From Komagataeibacter rhaeticus (GTDB lineage: Bacteria; Pseudomonadota; Alphaproteobacteria; Acetobacterales; Acetobacteraceae), in assembly GCF_003207855.1 (NCBI RefSeq), contig NZ_NKTZ01000008.1:1-64000 (forward strand): a stretch of 64,000 nucleotides of DNA. The letters run 5' to 3'. The position numbers and the translations under genes are program-made. Below the pieces are notes generated by a model that did not search any database, was not told where the DNA came from, and worked only from the letters and a program-made list of their open reading frames with translations. Positions 1 through 9,744 of this stretch are shown here, one piece after another (within the stretch, counting starts at the first letter, position 1; the number at the start of each line of letters is the position of its first letter).

Positions 1-165
1 ACGCTCCAATGCCGTCAGTTCAATCGCAACCGCTACACGTCCCATTCGATTACCCCTGCCATCAGGATAATCATATAAACTTCTCGATCAGGACACTAGG
101 AAGGGCCAGCCTTTTGCATCCGATGCGGAAGGAAGACCGATCACTGGGGCGGAAACGGAGCGGAC

Positions 166-978
166 ATGCAGGAACGGCGTCATCAGCGCGGCCATGGCGC
201 GCGCGCAGGGGGCTGGTTGCGGCGCGGCCTGCTGCTGGCGGCGCTTGGCCTGCCCGCCAGTACGGCACTGGCGCAGCCGCGACACGACTACCGTGCCCCC
301 CCGCCGCAGGCATGGAGCTTCAGCGGCCCGCTGGGGCATTTCGACATGGCGGCCGTCCAGCGTGGCTATACGGTCTATGCCCAGGTCTGTTCCGCCTGCC
401 ATGGCATGAAGTCCGTAACCTATGGCGACCTTGCGGGGCTGGGACTGAAGATGGCGGATGTCAACACCATTGCCAGCGCCCACCATGTGCCCGCCGGAGT
501 GGACGGCAGCGGCCACCCGGTCACGCGCCCGGCCAACATGGATGACCACCTGCTCTCGCCCTATCCCAATCCCCACGCGGCGGCGGCGGCCAATCACGGC
601 GTGATGCCGCCCGACCAGTCGCGGCTGGCGGTGGTCCATCCCGGCGGGGTGGACCGGATACTGGCCTTCCTGACCGGCTATGGCGAGACCCCGCCGCCCG
701 GCACCGCCGTGCCGCCGGGCCTGTTCTACAACCCCTATGCCGCCAACGGGCAGACCGCCATGCCGCCCCCGCTGCATGAGGGCGGTGTCACCTATCCCGA
801 TGGCACGCCCGCAACCGTTGCCCAGCAGGCGCGCGATGTCACGACCTTCCTGGCATGGGTGGCCAGTCCCCACCTGACCGCGCGGCACCGCGCGGGCGTG
901 GGGGCCGTGGTGTTCCTGCTGGTTTTGCTTGTCCTTTCCATCTGCCTGAAACGGAGAACCTGGTCCAATGTCCCCTAA
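166..978 (+). CDS. petC: cytochrome c1 subunit of the cytochrome bc1 complex
   Basis: Haem-c subunit of ubiquinol:cytochrome c reductase, passing electrons from the Rieske protein to a periplasmic cytochrome c. The 270-residue product has a signal peptide (arginine-rich start, hydrophobic core about 20-36, A-L-A before Q37), one CxxCH haem site (C75-S-A-C78-H79), a candidate axial Met in a M-P-P-P stretch near residue 201, and a C-terminal membrane anchor near 243-262 followed by positive charges. This is the classic c1 layout and length. The start has a GGAG about 8 nt upstream. No cytochrome b or Rieske gene can be seen in the 165 bases before it, so the usual petAB partners lie outside the window or elsewhere. 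Its last codons overlap the next gene by 11 nt, suggesting translational coupling. Confidence 0.9.
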   Translation: MQERRHQRGHGARAGGWLRRGLLLAALGLPASTALAQPRHDYRAPPPQAWSFSGPLGHFDMAAVQRGYTVYAQVCSACHGMKSVTYGDLAGLGLKMADVNTIASAHHVPAGVDGSGHPVTRPANMDDHLLSPYPNPHAAAAANHGVMPPDQSRLAVVHPGGVDRILAFLTGYGETPPPGTAVPPGLFYNPYAANGQTAMPPPLHEGGVTYPDGTPATVAQQARDVTTFLAWVASPHLTARHRAGVGAVVFLLVLLVLSICLKRRTWSNVP

Positions 979-1873
979 CCCTGCCAGCAGCGAACAGATC
1001 GAGCCGGTTATCGGCCTGATCGGTGGTTCCGGCCTGTATGATATCGAAGGCCTTGAAGACAAGGAGTGGCGCACCGTCGAGACCCCATGGGGCAAGCCCT
1101 CCGACCAGCTTCTGTTCGGCCGGCTCGATGGCGTGCGCTGCGTGTTCCTGCCCCGCCATGGGCGCGGGCATCCGCTGCCGCCCTCACGGCTGAACTACCG
1201 GGCCAATATCGATGCGCTCAAGCGTTCCGGCGTGACCGATATCGTGTCGCTTTCCGCCGTGGGGTCGCTCAAGGAAGAACTGCCGCCGGGCCATTTCGTG
1301 GTGATCGACCAGTTCATCGACCGTTCGTTCGCGCGCGAGAAAAGTTTTTTCGATACCGGCTGTGTCGCCCATGTGGGCATGGCCGACCCGCTCTGCCCGC
1401 GCATTGGCGACGTGCTGGAAGGCCAGTGCCGCGAACTGGGGCTGGATGTGACGCGCGGCGGCACGTATCTGGTCATGGAAGGGCCGCAGTTCTCCACCCG
1501 TGCCGAGAGCAACCTCTACCGCTCCTGGGGCTGTTCGGTGGTGGGCATGACCAACATGCCTGAAGCCAAGCTCGCCCGTGAGGCGGAGATCTGCTACGCC
1601 ACCGTGGCCATGGTGACCGATTACGACTGCTGGCACGACGGTCATGACAGCGTGACGGTGGATGCGGTGGTCAAGGTCATGCAGGAAAATGCCAGCCGTG
1701 CGCGCGCCCTTGTCCGTTCTGTCATCCCGAAGCTGGGCGCGAAGCGTGGCCCCTGCTACGCGGGCTGTGACCGGGCGCTGGAACATGCCATCATCACGGC
1801 CCCCGATCGACGTGACCCGGCCCTGCTGAAAAAGCTGGATGCCGTCGCCGGCCGCGTGCTGAACCGGGCCTGA
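968..1873 (+). CDS. mtnP: S-methyl-5'-thioadenosine phosphorylase
   Basis: Cytosolic phosphorylase of the methionine salvage pathway: methylthioadenosine plus phosphate gives adenine and methylthioribose-1-phosphate. The 301-residue product opens with the PNP/MTAP-family loop G-G-S-G-L-Y-D, has the phosphate-binding P-R-H-G-R-G-H segment, and carries the substrate segment ending M-E-G-P-Q-F-S-T-R-A-E-S, all typical of bacterial and human MTAP. Length is normal for the family. The ATG overlaps the 3' end of petC, an odd functional pairing that may only reflect compaction. Closely related purine nucleoside phosphorylases cannot be fully excluded, but the motif set favours MTAP. Confidence 0.92.
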   Translation: MSPNPASSEQIEPVIGLIGGSGLYDIEGLEDKEWRTVETPWGKPSDQLLFGRLDGVRCVFLPRHGRGHPLPPSRLNYRANIDALKRSGVTDIVSLSAVGSLKEELPPGHFVVIDQFIDRSFAREKSFFDTGCVAHVGMADPLCPRIGDVLEGQCRELGLDVTRGGTYLVMEGPQFSTRAESNLYRSWGCSVVGMTNMPEAKLAREAEICYATVAMVTDYDCWHDGHDSVTVDAVVKVMQENASRARALVRSVIPKLGAKRGPCYAGCDRALEHAIITAPDRRDPALLKKLDAVAGRVLNRA

Positions 1874-1889
1874 TCCGGGAAGGCAACAG

Positions 1890-1964
1890 AAGGTTCCGGG
1901 TGCCGCCTTTTTTTAAAGGCCGCACCTTTCTGAAGCTTTTTGAAAGAAGCCTCGCCTGGAACGT
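1890..1964 (-). repeat. dispersed structured repeat, copy 1
   Basis: Copy in reverse orientation of an element also found at 14279, 40950 and 43634. Outer arms are at 1892-1899 and 1955-1962 (seven of eight positions pair). Inside are an A/T-rich hairpin built on the motif AAAAAGCTT and a second hairpin of GCC-TTT / AAA-GGC type with GTGC/GCAC at its base. It lies between the convergent mtnP and dienelactone hydrolase genes and may help end transcription on both strands. Confidence 0.75.
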
Positions 1965-2032
1965 CTTTCCTCTTGGCTCCTGAAGGAACGTCCATGCCTT
2001 GCCGGGCACGGGCGTTTTTTCATGCGGGCCCG

Positions 2033-2695
2033 TTACAGCCAGTGCTCGAAAAAGCTCAGCGTGCGCTGCATGGCCAGCGTTGCGGCCGCTTCGTTATAGG
2101 AAGGGCGGTCAGTGCAGCCAAAGCCGTGATCGGCCCCTTCATAGGTGAAGATCTCGATATCCTCATGCGCCGCGCGGATGGCTTCCACCTCGCTTGCGGG
2201 GATATGCGCGTCGTCTGCGCCAAAATGCAGTTGCACGGGGCAGTTGGGCACCTGGCTGCGGGTCTGGGCAATGCCGCCGCCATACCAGGCCACGGCCGCG
2301 GCAAAGGCCCTGGTGTGGCAGGCTGCTTCCCATGCCAGTTTGCCGCCCCAGCAGAAGCCGACAATGCCCTTCCTGTCCGTTGGCAGGATAGCGGCCGCGG
2401 CAACAAGGTCCTTCAGCGTGTCGGCCTGTGCAATCCGGCTGCGCAGGGCCAGGCCCTCCTGCATGCCGGCGCTGTCATAGGGCAGGATGGCATCGCGCCG
2501 CACGCGATCAAACAGGGCGGGGGCAATGGCCTGATAGCCCTGTGCCGCAAAGGAATCGCACACGGCGCGGATATAAGGCGTGATCCCGAATATTTCCTGC
2601 ACCACCACAACGCTGCGCGCGGCATCTGGCCGACCGGCCCGGTAAGCGGAAAATGCATGCCCGTCGGTCGCGGTAATGGTGATGACTGCGCCCAT
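2033..2695 (-). CDS. dienelactone hydrolase family protein
   Basis: Alpha/beta-hydrolase of the dienelactone hydrolase (carboxymethylenebutenolidase) family, probably cytosolic. The nucleophile elbow G-F-C-W-G-G carries the Cys that replaces Ser in this family. A downstream Asp (F-G-A-D-D-A-H-I-P) and a late His (G-A-D-H-G-F) complete the triad. I chose the ATG at 2695 because GGAG lies about 8 nt upstream of it; an in-frame GTG twelve codons earlier lacks a ribosome site. The product is 220 residues, normal for the family. No aromatic-degradation genes are nearby, so the substrate is unknown and the family name should not be read as a pathway assignment. Confidence 0.85.
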   Translation of the reverse strand: MGAVITITATDGHAFSAYRAGRPDAARSVVVVQEIFGITPYIRAVCDSFAAQGYQAIAPALFDRVRRDAILPYDSAGMQEGLALRSRIAQADTLKDLVAAAAILPTDRKGIVGFCWGGKLAWEAACHTRAFAAAVAWYGGGIAQTRSQVPNCPVQLHFGADDAHIPASEVEAIRAAHEDIEIFTYEGADHGFGCTDRPSYNEAAATLAMQRTLSFFEHWL

Positions 2696-3070
2696 GGCCT
2701 CTACTCCATTTGTTCCATTATTGTCCGTCACACAATGATGCGGGGCACCATCGCGTCAATATGAAACCCGCGTGAAGATGCGGTTTATGGGAATTTTCTC
2801 CTGCCCGCACCATATCCCGGCTTTCATCTGCCCGACCGGTACTGGTTCCGTTAAGCCCCATGCAGGGAGAGCGCATTCCCCCTGGCATGGCAGGGGGCAG
2901 GGACGGAATCGGTGCCACCCCCATCATGTATTGCACGGAGGGCAGGGCCTCCCCTTTTGACGGGTCGGGCCTGGATGAAACAGATGTCTGATATCAAAAG
3001 ATAAAATCCTGAGATCCGGCCTTGATGGACCGGATGTGCGAATTCCGCGCCATCAGCCCCGTCCCGCTTC
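2696..3070. other. intergenic region before groES
   Basis: Divergent spacer between the dienelactone hydrolase and groES. A TTGACG at 2754-2759 on the minus strand is a weak candidate -35 for the hydrolase. No convincing gene: the short open frames here lack ribosome sites and recognisable protein. The groE promoter starts at 3071. Confidence 0.5.
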
Positions 3071-3099
3071 TTGACACCCGTAGGGGGGCTTCCTATCTG
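3071..3099 (+). promoter_or_regulatory. groESL promoter (-35/-10)
   Basis: TTGACA at 3071-3076 and TATCTG at 3094-3099 with a 17-nt spacer form a vegetative-sigma type promoter. The predicted start falls in the CIRCE element just downstream, as expected for an HrcA-repressed chaperonin operon. Confidence 0.75.
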
Positions 3100-3103
3100 G
3101 TTG

Positions 3104-3130
3104 TTAGCACTCTCATGAGGGGAGTGCTAA
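3104..3130 (+). promoter_or_regulatory. CIRCE operator (HrcA binding site)
   Basis: Exact CIRCE inverted repeat: TTAGCACTC at 3104-3112, nine spacer bases, GAGTGCTAA at 3122-3130. Both nine-base arms match the consensus perfectly. HrcA binds this element and represses groESL until heat shock. It lies 86 nt upstream of the groES start, in the probable 5' leader. Confidence 0.96.
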
Positions 3131-3216
3131 CGCGATGCGGCCTGGCGCGCGCGCCAACCGGTGGCGTTGCTTGATTCAAGGGCGTTACCTTTAGATATTA
3201 TGGAGCGATCCATCCC

Positions 3217-3507
3217 ATGACGAAATTTCGTCCCCTGCATGACCGTGTGGTCGTCCGTCGCCTCAAGAGCGAGGAAAAAACCGCAGGTGGTATCATCATT
3301 CCTGAGACCGCCAAGGAAAAGCCGATGGAAGGCGAGGTGATCTCGGCAGGCCCGGGTGCCCGTAACGAGCAGGGCCAGATCGTGGCCCTGGACGTAAAGG
3401 CGGGTGACCGCGTGCTGTTCGGCAAGTGGTCGGGCACGGAAGTGACGATCAACGGTGAAGAACTGCTGATCATGAAGGAAAGCGACATCATGGGCGTGGT
3501 CGGCTGA
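3217..3507 (+). CDS. groES: co-chaperonin GroES
   Basis: Ten-kDa lid of the GroEL folding chamber, a cytosolic heptamer. The 96-residue product has the family opening ([12 protein letters not shown]), the mobile-loop stretch around residues 17-33 with T-A-G-G-I-I-I-P, and the C-terminal [11 protein letters not shown]. Length is exactly typical. It is the first gene of the CIRCE-controlled operon and is followed by groEL after 63 nt. Confidence 0.98.
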   Translation: MTKFRPLHDRVVVRRLKSEEKTAGGIIIPETAKEKPMEGEVISAGPGARNEQGQIVALDVKAGDRVLFGKWSGTEVTINGEELLIMKESDIMGVVG

Positions 3508-3534
3508 CCCACCCGCGTTTTCCGCACCGAGTAA

Positions 3535-5220
<1,686 letters not shown>

Positions 5221-5300
5221 GCATAGCCTCAGGCCATGCCGGGTGTCCGGGGATGGCGGGTCCGCCCGCCTTCCCCACCCCCTGCGGACTTTTCGGAAAA

Positions 5301-5332
5301 ACGGGTGTGACTTCGGTCACACCCGTTTTTTT
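5301..5332 (+). terminator. bidirectional rho-independent terminator after groEL
   Basis: Eleven-base-pair stem (5301-5311 with 5316-5326), a TTCG tetraloop and a run of seven T. The opposite flank is A-rich, so it can also stop transcription of the convergent methyltransferase, whose stop codon lies at its edge. Confidence 0.9.
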
Positions 5333-6077
5333 ATGGCATGGGGGAAGCCGGTTTCCGCGCGGCAACCAGCAGGAAGGTTGGCCGGTCACGCTCGGGTGCC
5401 CAGTCGGGGTGGGCTGCAAGGTCCCTGTCGCTCGGGTTCCATTCCTCCACATGCGTGATGGTAAATCCCGTGCCGGTCAGCAGGTTGAGCAGGGTGCCCA
5501 GCGTGCGGTGCTGCTTGATCACGCCCGGCGCCAGCCAGTCCGTGCTGCGGGGGCCTTCGATCTGGTAGTCATTGAGCGGCCAGACACGGGTGCCTGCGGC
5601 ATCCTGTATCCAGTCGGGCCGGGACGGGGCGGTATAGATCGGGTGTTCGGTAGAAAATACGAAATGCCCGCCCGGTACCAGCCCTGCGTGAATGGTGCGG
5701 AGCAGGGGGGCAAGGTCGCGGATATAGTGCAGCGCCAGCGAACTGTAGGCCAGATCGAACGCCGCTGCGGGCAGGTCCAGCGTTTCCAGATCCTGCCGGG
5801 CATAGGTAATGGCCGCGTCATGGCCGAAGCCGCGGGCGCGGGCCAGCATGTTTTCCGACAGGTCTATCCCCAGTACCGATCCGGCATGGCGCGCGCTGGC
5901 CCAGCGGCAGAACCAGCCAAAGCCGCAGCCCAGGTCAACAATGCGCGCGCCCGCAAGCGGCGGCAGCAGGGCCTGCATGGCGGGCCATTCCGCCGCGGCA
6001 TCCAGCCCCGCGCGTGAGCGGGGCAACTGGCTGTAGCCGTGAAAGAAATCGGGCTGGTCATAAATGTTCTGGCTCAT
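5331..6077 (-). CDS. class I SAM-dependent methyltransferase
   Basis: Cytosolic methyltransferase with the Rossmann-like fold. Motif I, V-D-L-G-C-G-F-G-W-F, is at about residues 47-56, followed by the acidic G-I-D-L-S motif II and a Y-S-S-L-A-L-H-Y motif IV/post region typical of small-molecule methyltransferases in the Methyltransf_11/UbiE-like group. Length is 248 residues. The final codons abut the groEL terminator. Nothing nearby identifies the substrate; ordinary metabolite or cofactor methylation is possible. Confidence 0.8.
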   Translation of the reverse strand: MSQNIYDQPDFFHGYSQLPRSRAGLDAAAEWPAMQALLPPLAGARIVDLGCGFGWFCRWASARHAGSVLGIDLSENMLARARGFGHDAAITYARQDLETLDLPAAAFDLAYSSLALHYIRDLAPLLRTIHAGLVPGGHFVFSTEHPIYTAPSRPDWIQDAAGTRVWPLNDYQIEGPRSTDWLAPGVIKQHRTLGTLLNLLTGTGFTITHVEEWNPSDRDLAAHPDWAPERDRPTFLLVAARKPASPMP

Positions 6078-6416
6078 GGGCAGTGGGTTCCGCGCGGTCT
6101 GATTCGTTACGGTTTAAAGTGTATTGCATTGCCGGGCCGCCGGTAAGGCATGCCATGCGGGCGGGGCGGCGGCCGAACGGTGGGACCCATGGGCGGGCAG
6201 TCACTATTTTTTGATTGATTATGTCCCGATCTGCGCGGCCAGCGCGCGTCATCATTTGACAGGGCGGCCCTTTTCATGCTGCCCCTATGGTGCACGAACG
6301 ACGTGAAAGCTGCAGGGTGTTTTCCGGATGCCCCGTTTTTTTCATGGCCGTAAAGGCACGCGCCCGGATTGCCGGTATTAGGACCGGCAAGGATGGCGCT
6401 GGAGAAGAGACTGGCT
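6078..6416. other. intergenic region and probable cold-shock leader
   Basis: Divergent 339-nt spacer between the methyltransferase and the cold-shock gene. TTGACA at 6256-6261 is a possible -35 for the cold-shock gene, but I see no good -10 at the right distance. A long untranslated leader is usual for csp genes. No protein-coding frame looks real. Confidence 0.45.
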
Positions 6417-6620
6417 ATGGCTACCGGAAAAGTAAAATGGTTCAACGCAACCAAGGGTTTTGGCTTCATCATGCCCGATGATGGCGGCAAGGACGTGTTT
6501 GTGCATATCACTGCCGTGCAGGCGGCTGGCCTGCGTGGCCTGAACGAGGATCAGGCTGTCAGCTACGACATCGCCATGGAACGTGGCAAGGCCGCCGCGA
6601 CCAACCTCAAGGCGCTCTGA
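6417..6620 (+). CDS. cold-shock domain protein (CspA family)
   Basis: Small single-stranded nucleic-acid binding protein acting as RNA chaperone or antiterminator. The 67-residue product is one cold-shock domain with RNP1 K-G-F-G-F-I (about residues 13-18) and RNP2 V-F-V-H-I (about 28-32). The opening M-A-T-G-K-V-K-W-F-N matches the family consensus, which fixes the start at 6417; a longer in-frame start 48 nt upstream would add a non-homologous tail. GGAG lies about 12 nt before the ATG. Whether it is cold-inducible or constitutive cannot be told. Confidence 0.93.
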   Translation: MATGKVKWFNATKGFGFIMPDDGGKDVFVHITAVQAAGLRGLNEDQAVSYDIAMERGKAAATNLKAL

Positions 6621-6671
6621 CACTTCTCCCGCTCCGGGGAATGGTGTAGCGGGAAGGGCCCGGGCGTCCGG

Positions 6672-9614
6672 TCAGTGAAGCTGGCCGGTTGCCGTATCCT
6701 GCTCATGCAGGAAGGCCCCGATCTCCGCCGCCGCGGCACGCAGGCCCAGGCGGCGCACCGTTACCCCGGCGGGAAAAGCCGATAGCAGGCGTGATGGGGT
6801 GCGCCTGTCCAGCAGGACGAACACACCCCTGTCCTGGCGGCTGCGGATCAGCCGTCCAAAGGCCTGCCGCAGGCGCAGGCGGGCTATCCTGTCATCATAC
6901 CGCCCCGGTTCCCCGCCCGACAGATGGATGCGCCGCTCCCGGTGCAGGATGTCGGGCCGTGGCCAGGGCACGCGTTCGAACGCGACCAGCCGCAGTGCCG
7001 CGCCCGGCACATCCACTCCGTCACGCATCGCATCCGTGCCCAGCAGGCTGGCATTGTGCTCGCTGCGCAGTATGTCCACCAGTGTTGCGTTGTCCATCGG
7101 GTCCACATGCTGGGCGTAAAGCGGCAGCCCGGCTGCTTCCAGCGGGGTCACGATGCGGCGGTAGACGTCCCGCAGCCGCGATATGGCGGTGAACAGCCCC
7201 AGCGCCCCCCCGTTCGATGCCGTGAACAGCGTGCGGTAGGCCCCGGCCAGGGCAGCCGGGTCATCATGCGCCACATCGGTAATGATGAAGGCCCGGCTCT
7301 GCCGCGCGTAATCGAACGGGCTGGGGAAGGACGCCCGGATGGCGGGGGAGGGCAGATGGATCGCGCCCGCACGGGCTTCGGCCGCATCCCAGGCGCGGTC
7401 CGCACCCTCATCATCCGATGCATCCCCCGTCTCGTCACGCAGGGTTGCGGAAGTGACCAGCACGCCATGCGCAGGGGCGGCCAGCACGCTGGCAAAGGGA
7501 ATGGTCGGGTCCAGCCAGTGGCGGTACAGCCCCACATCCCGCTCACCGGGGTTCTGGCCCTCGCGCCGGTCCATGCGGATATAGTCGATATATTGCGGGG
7601 TTTCGCCACCCACCTGCGGTTTTTCCGCCTGGATGCTGCCCAGCATGGCGCACCAGCCATCCACCCGCGCCAGCGCGCGCCGGCGGATGGAGCGGCTGGC
7701 GGCGGCTATGCGTTCGCGCATCGGGGTATCCAGCCAGTCGGCCTCGGTCTCCAGCGCCTCATCCAGTCGCGCCACCAGCGTGCGCAGGGGTTCGGCCAGC
7801 CGCCGCAGGGCGCGCTCCATGGCCTGCGCCGCCATGCGCAGCGCATCGGGCATGGGATAGAGATCACATTCACTGTCGCTTCGCCGGGGGCCGCCCTCGG
7901 GGCTGCCCTGCGTGCGGGCCAGTACCTGCTGGCGCAGTTCGTGCAGCAGCATCTCGGTGGGGTTGGACAGGGTTGGCTCACCTGATTCCGTCCCGGCAGC
8001 GGCGGGCGGGGTGGCCGCGCGGTGCACGGGATCAAGGGCGGCAAGGCGCGCGGACCATCCCGGTGCCGGCAGCGCGCGGGCGGCCATCAGGGCGGTATCG
8101 AGCGGGGTTTCCATGCGGGGGATATGGGCCAGCAGGTCTTCCAGCCGGCGCCGCAGCCCACGGGCGCGCGAGCGTGCCCCTTCGGCCCCCAGCAGCCAGC
8201 GCCGCAGTTCGGCGGCCTCCAGCCCCGACAGTTCAAGGGCGAAGGCACTGTCCGCCGCATCGGCAATGTGGTGCCCCTCGTCCATGATGTAGCGGGTGGG
8301 GGTGTGGTCCTCGTTACTGGTGTCCGACCCGTCCAGCGCGTGCCATGCCGCCTGCGACATGACCAGCGCGTGATTGGCAATGACAAGGTCCGCCGTCCGC
8401 GCGCGGCGGATGGAATGCTCCACCATGCAGCTCTGGTAATGCGGGCAGGCGCCATGGATGCACTCGCCACGGCGGTCGGCAATGCTGACCAGCAGCCCAC
8501 GGCCGAACAGGTCGGCAAACCAGCCGGGCAGGTCGCCGCCAAACAGGTCGCCATCCTGCGTATGGGCGGCCCACAGCGCAATCAGCGCCAGCCCGACCAG
8601 CGCGCCATTGCCCGCCTGCCCGCGTGAGAGGGCGATGTTCACGCTCTCTTCCATATTGAGCAGGCACAGGTAGTTCTCCCGCCCCTTGCGCACCACCACA
8701 TGGGCCATGCGCGTGGCCGGGTCGGGGTGCAGGCGGCCCAGTTCCGATTCGATCTGGCGCTGCAGGTGGCGGGTATAGGTACTGATCCATACACTGCCGC
8801 CATTGCGCCGTGCCCAGATGCTGGCAGGGGCTACATAGCCCAGCGTCTTGCCGGTACCGGTTCCCGCTTCCGCCAGCACCATGTGCGGGTCGCCCTGCGT
8901 TGCGCGCGGGGCGAAGGCGCTGGCCACGACATGGCTGAAGGCTTCCTGCGCAGGGCGCTGTTCGGCCCCTTCACCCAGTATGGCGCGCAGGCGGGCGCGT
9001 GCTTCCTCCCCCGTGACCGGATGCGCGCCGGGAGCGGGGAGCGGGGCGGTTTCCTCCCATTGGGGCAGGCGGGTCCAGACCCGCAGCGCGTCATTGGGCT
9101 GGATGGCGTCGGCCGGGGGGCGTTCGTCCGGGCCAAGCCCCAGTGCGGCACAGGTGGCGGCCCCCCATGGCCAGCTCGCTTCACGCATGCGCCAGGCCAG
9201 CGCGGTCTTTATGGCCGCCTCGGGCGTGTCGCGCGTCCGGGCCAGGCGGTGCAGCAGTGCGAAGGCCAAGTCGGGCAGCAGGTCGGCCTCGGGCGCGTCC
9301 AGCCTGTGGGCTGCAATGTCCAGTGCCCCGCCCAGTCCGCGCGCGGTGGGGGGCACGCCCCAGGCGGGCATGACAAAGGCAAAAAGCTCAAGCAGGTCCA
9401 GCCACGGGCCGGGGCGTGGCAGCGGCGGCAGGTCGAGCCTGCGGGCCATGGCGGGGGCATGGATGACAAGCGGCGCGGGCCAGTGCGGCAGTTCGCGCCG
9501 TATGTCTGCTGCCGTTATGGTCAGCAGTTCCCCATCCGGGGTCAGGACCGACCAGGCGCCATTGCGCGGCAGGAGTGCCGGCGCGCTGTCCGGCAGGGGC
9601 GGGGTGTCTGGCAT
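6672..9614 (-). CDS. DinG/XPD-like ATP-dependent DNA helicase
   Basis: Superfamily 2 helicase of the DinG/YoaA/XPD group, which unwinds 5'-tailed or forked DNA and R-loops in repair. Walker A E-A-G-T-G-T-G-K-T is at about residues 249-257 and the Walker B box reads D-E-G-H. A cysteine set between them (one Cys in E-N-Y-L-C, then C-x4-C-x5-C) is the expected 4Fe-4S ligand group of this family. The C-terminal motif V/VI region has G-R-L-I-R-S. I chose the start at 9614 (980 residues); upstream codons look non-homologous. The first about 230 residues are not recognised and could be a degenerate exonuclease-like domain, as in some long DinG proteins. Confidence 0.85.
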   Translation of the reverse strand: MPDTPPLPDSAPALLPRNGAWSVLTPDGELLTITAADIRRELPHWPAPLVIHAPAMARRLDLPPLPRPGPWLDLLELFAFVMPAWGVPPTARGLGGALDIAAHRLDAPEADLLPDLAFALLHRLARTRDTPEAAIKTALAWRMREASWPWGAATCAALGLGPDERPPADAIQPNDALRVWTRLPQWEETAPLPAPGAHPVTGEEARARLRAILGEGAEQRPAQEAFSHVVASAFAPRATQGDPHMVLAEAGTGTGKTLGYVAPASIWARRNGGSVWISTYTRHLQRQIESELGRLHPDPATRMAHVVVRKGRENYLCLLNMEESVNIALSRGQAGNGALVGLALIALWAAHTQDGDLFGGDLPGWFADLFGRGLLVSIADRRGECIHGACPHYQSCMVEHSIRRARTADLVIANHALVMSQAAWHALDGSDTSNEDHTPTRYIMDEGHHIADAADSAFALELSGLEAAELRRWLLGAEGARSRARGLRRRLEDLLAHIPRMETPLDTALMAARALPAPGWSARLAALDPVHRAATPPAAAGTESGEPTLSNPTEMLLHELRQQVLARTQGSPEGGPRRSDSECDLYPMPDALRMAAQAMERALRRLAEPLRTLVARLDEALETEADWLDTPMRERIAAASRSIRRRALARVDGWCAMLGSIQAEKPQVGGETPQYIDYIRMDRREGQNPGERDVGLYRHWLDPTIPFASVLAAPAHGVLVTSATLRDETGDASDDEGADRAWDAAEARAGAIHLPSPAIRASFPSPFDYARQSRAFIITDVAHDDPAALAGAYRTLFTASNGGALGLFTAISRLRDVYRRIVTPLEAAGLPLYAQHVDPMDNATLVDILRSEHNASLLGTDAMRDGVDVPGAALRLVAFERVPWPRPDILHRERRIHLSGGEPGRYDDRIARLRLRQAFGRLIRSRQDRGVFVLLDRRTPSRLLSAFPAGVTVRRLGLRAAAAEIGAFLHEQDTATGQLH

Positions 9615-9744
9615 GCTGGTACATGATATAGGGCACGCGCGGACGTCTGTCGCCCGTCGTGTGTCATGTATTCTCATTGCTGTACCACAGGGTGTGGAAT
9701 AGGATAATTGACCCGCGTCCTTCCTGCCCATAGCTTGCCGGTCC

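Noticed and set aside
1-165. Possible 3' end of an upstream gene (frame closing at 68-70)
   Set aside because: Codons are unlike the rest of the window (TTA, CGA, ACA, TCA) and the peptide has no recognisable cytochrome b tail.
2772-2960. 62-codon open frame between the dienelactone hydrolase gene and groES
   Set aside because: No ribosome site, His/Pro/Gly-rich translation without a family; treated as spacer.
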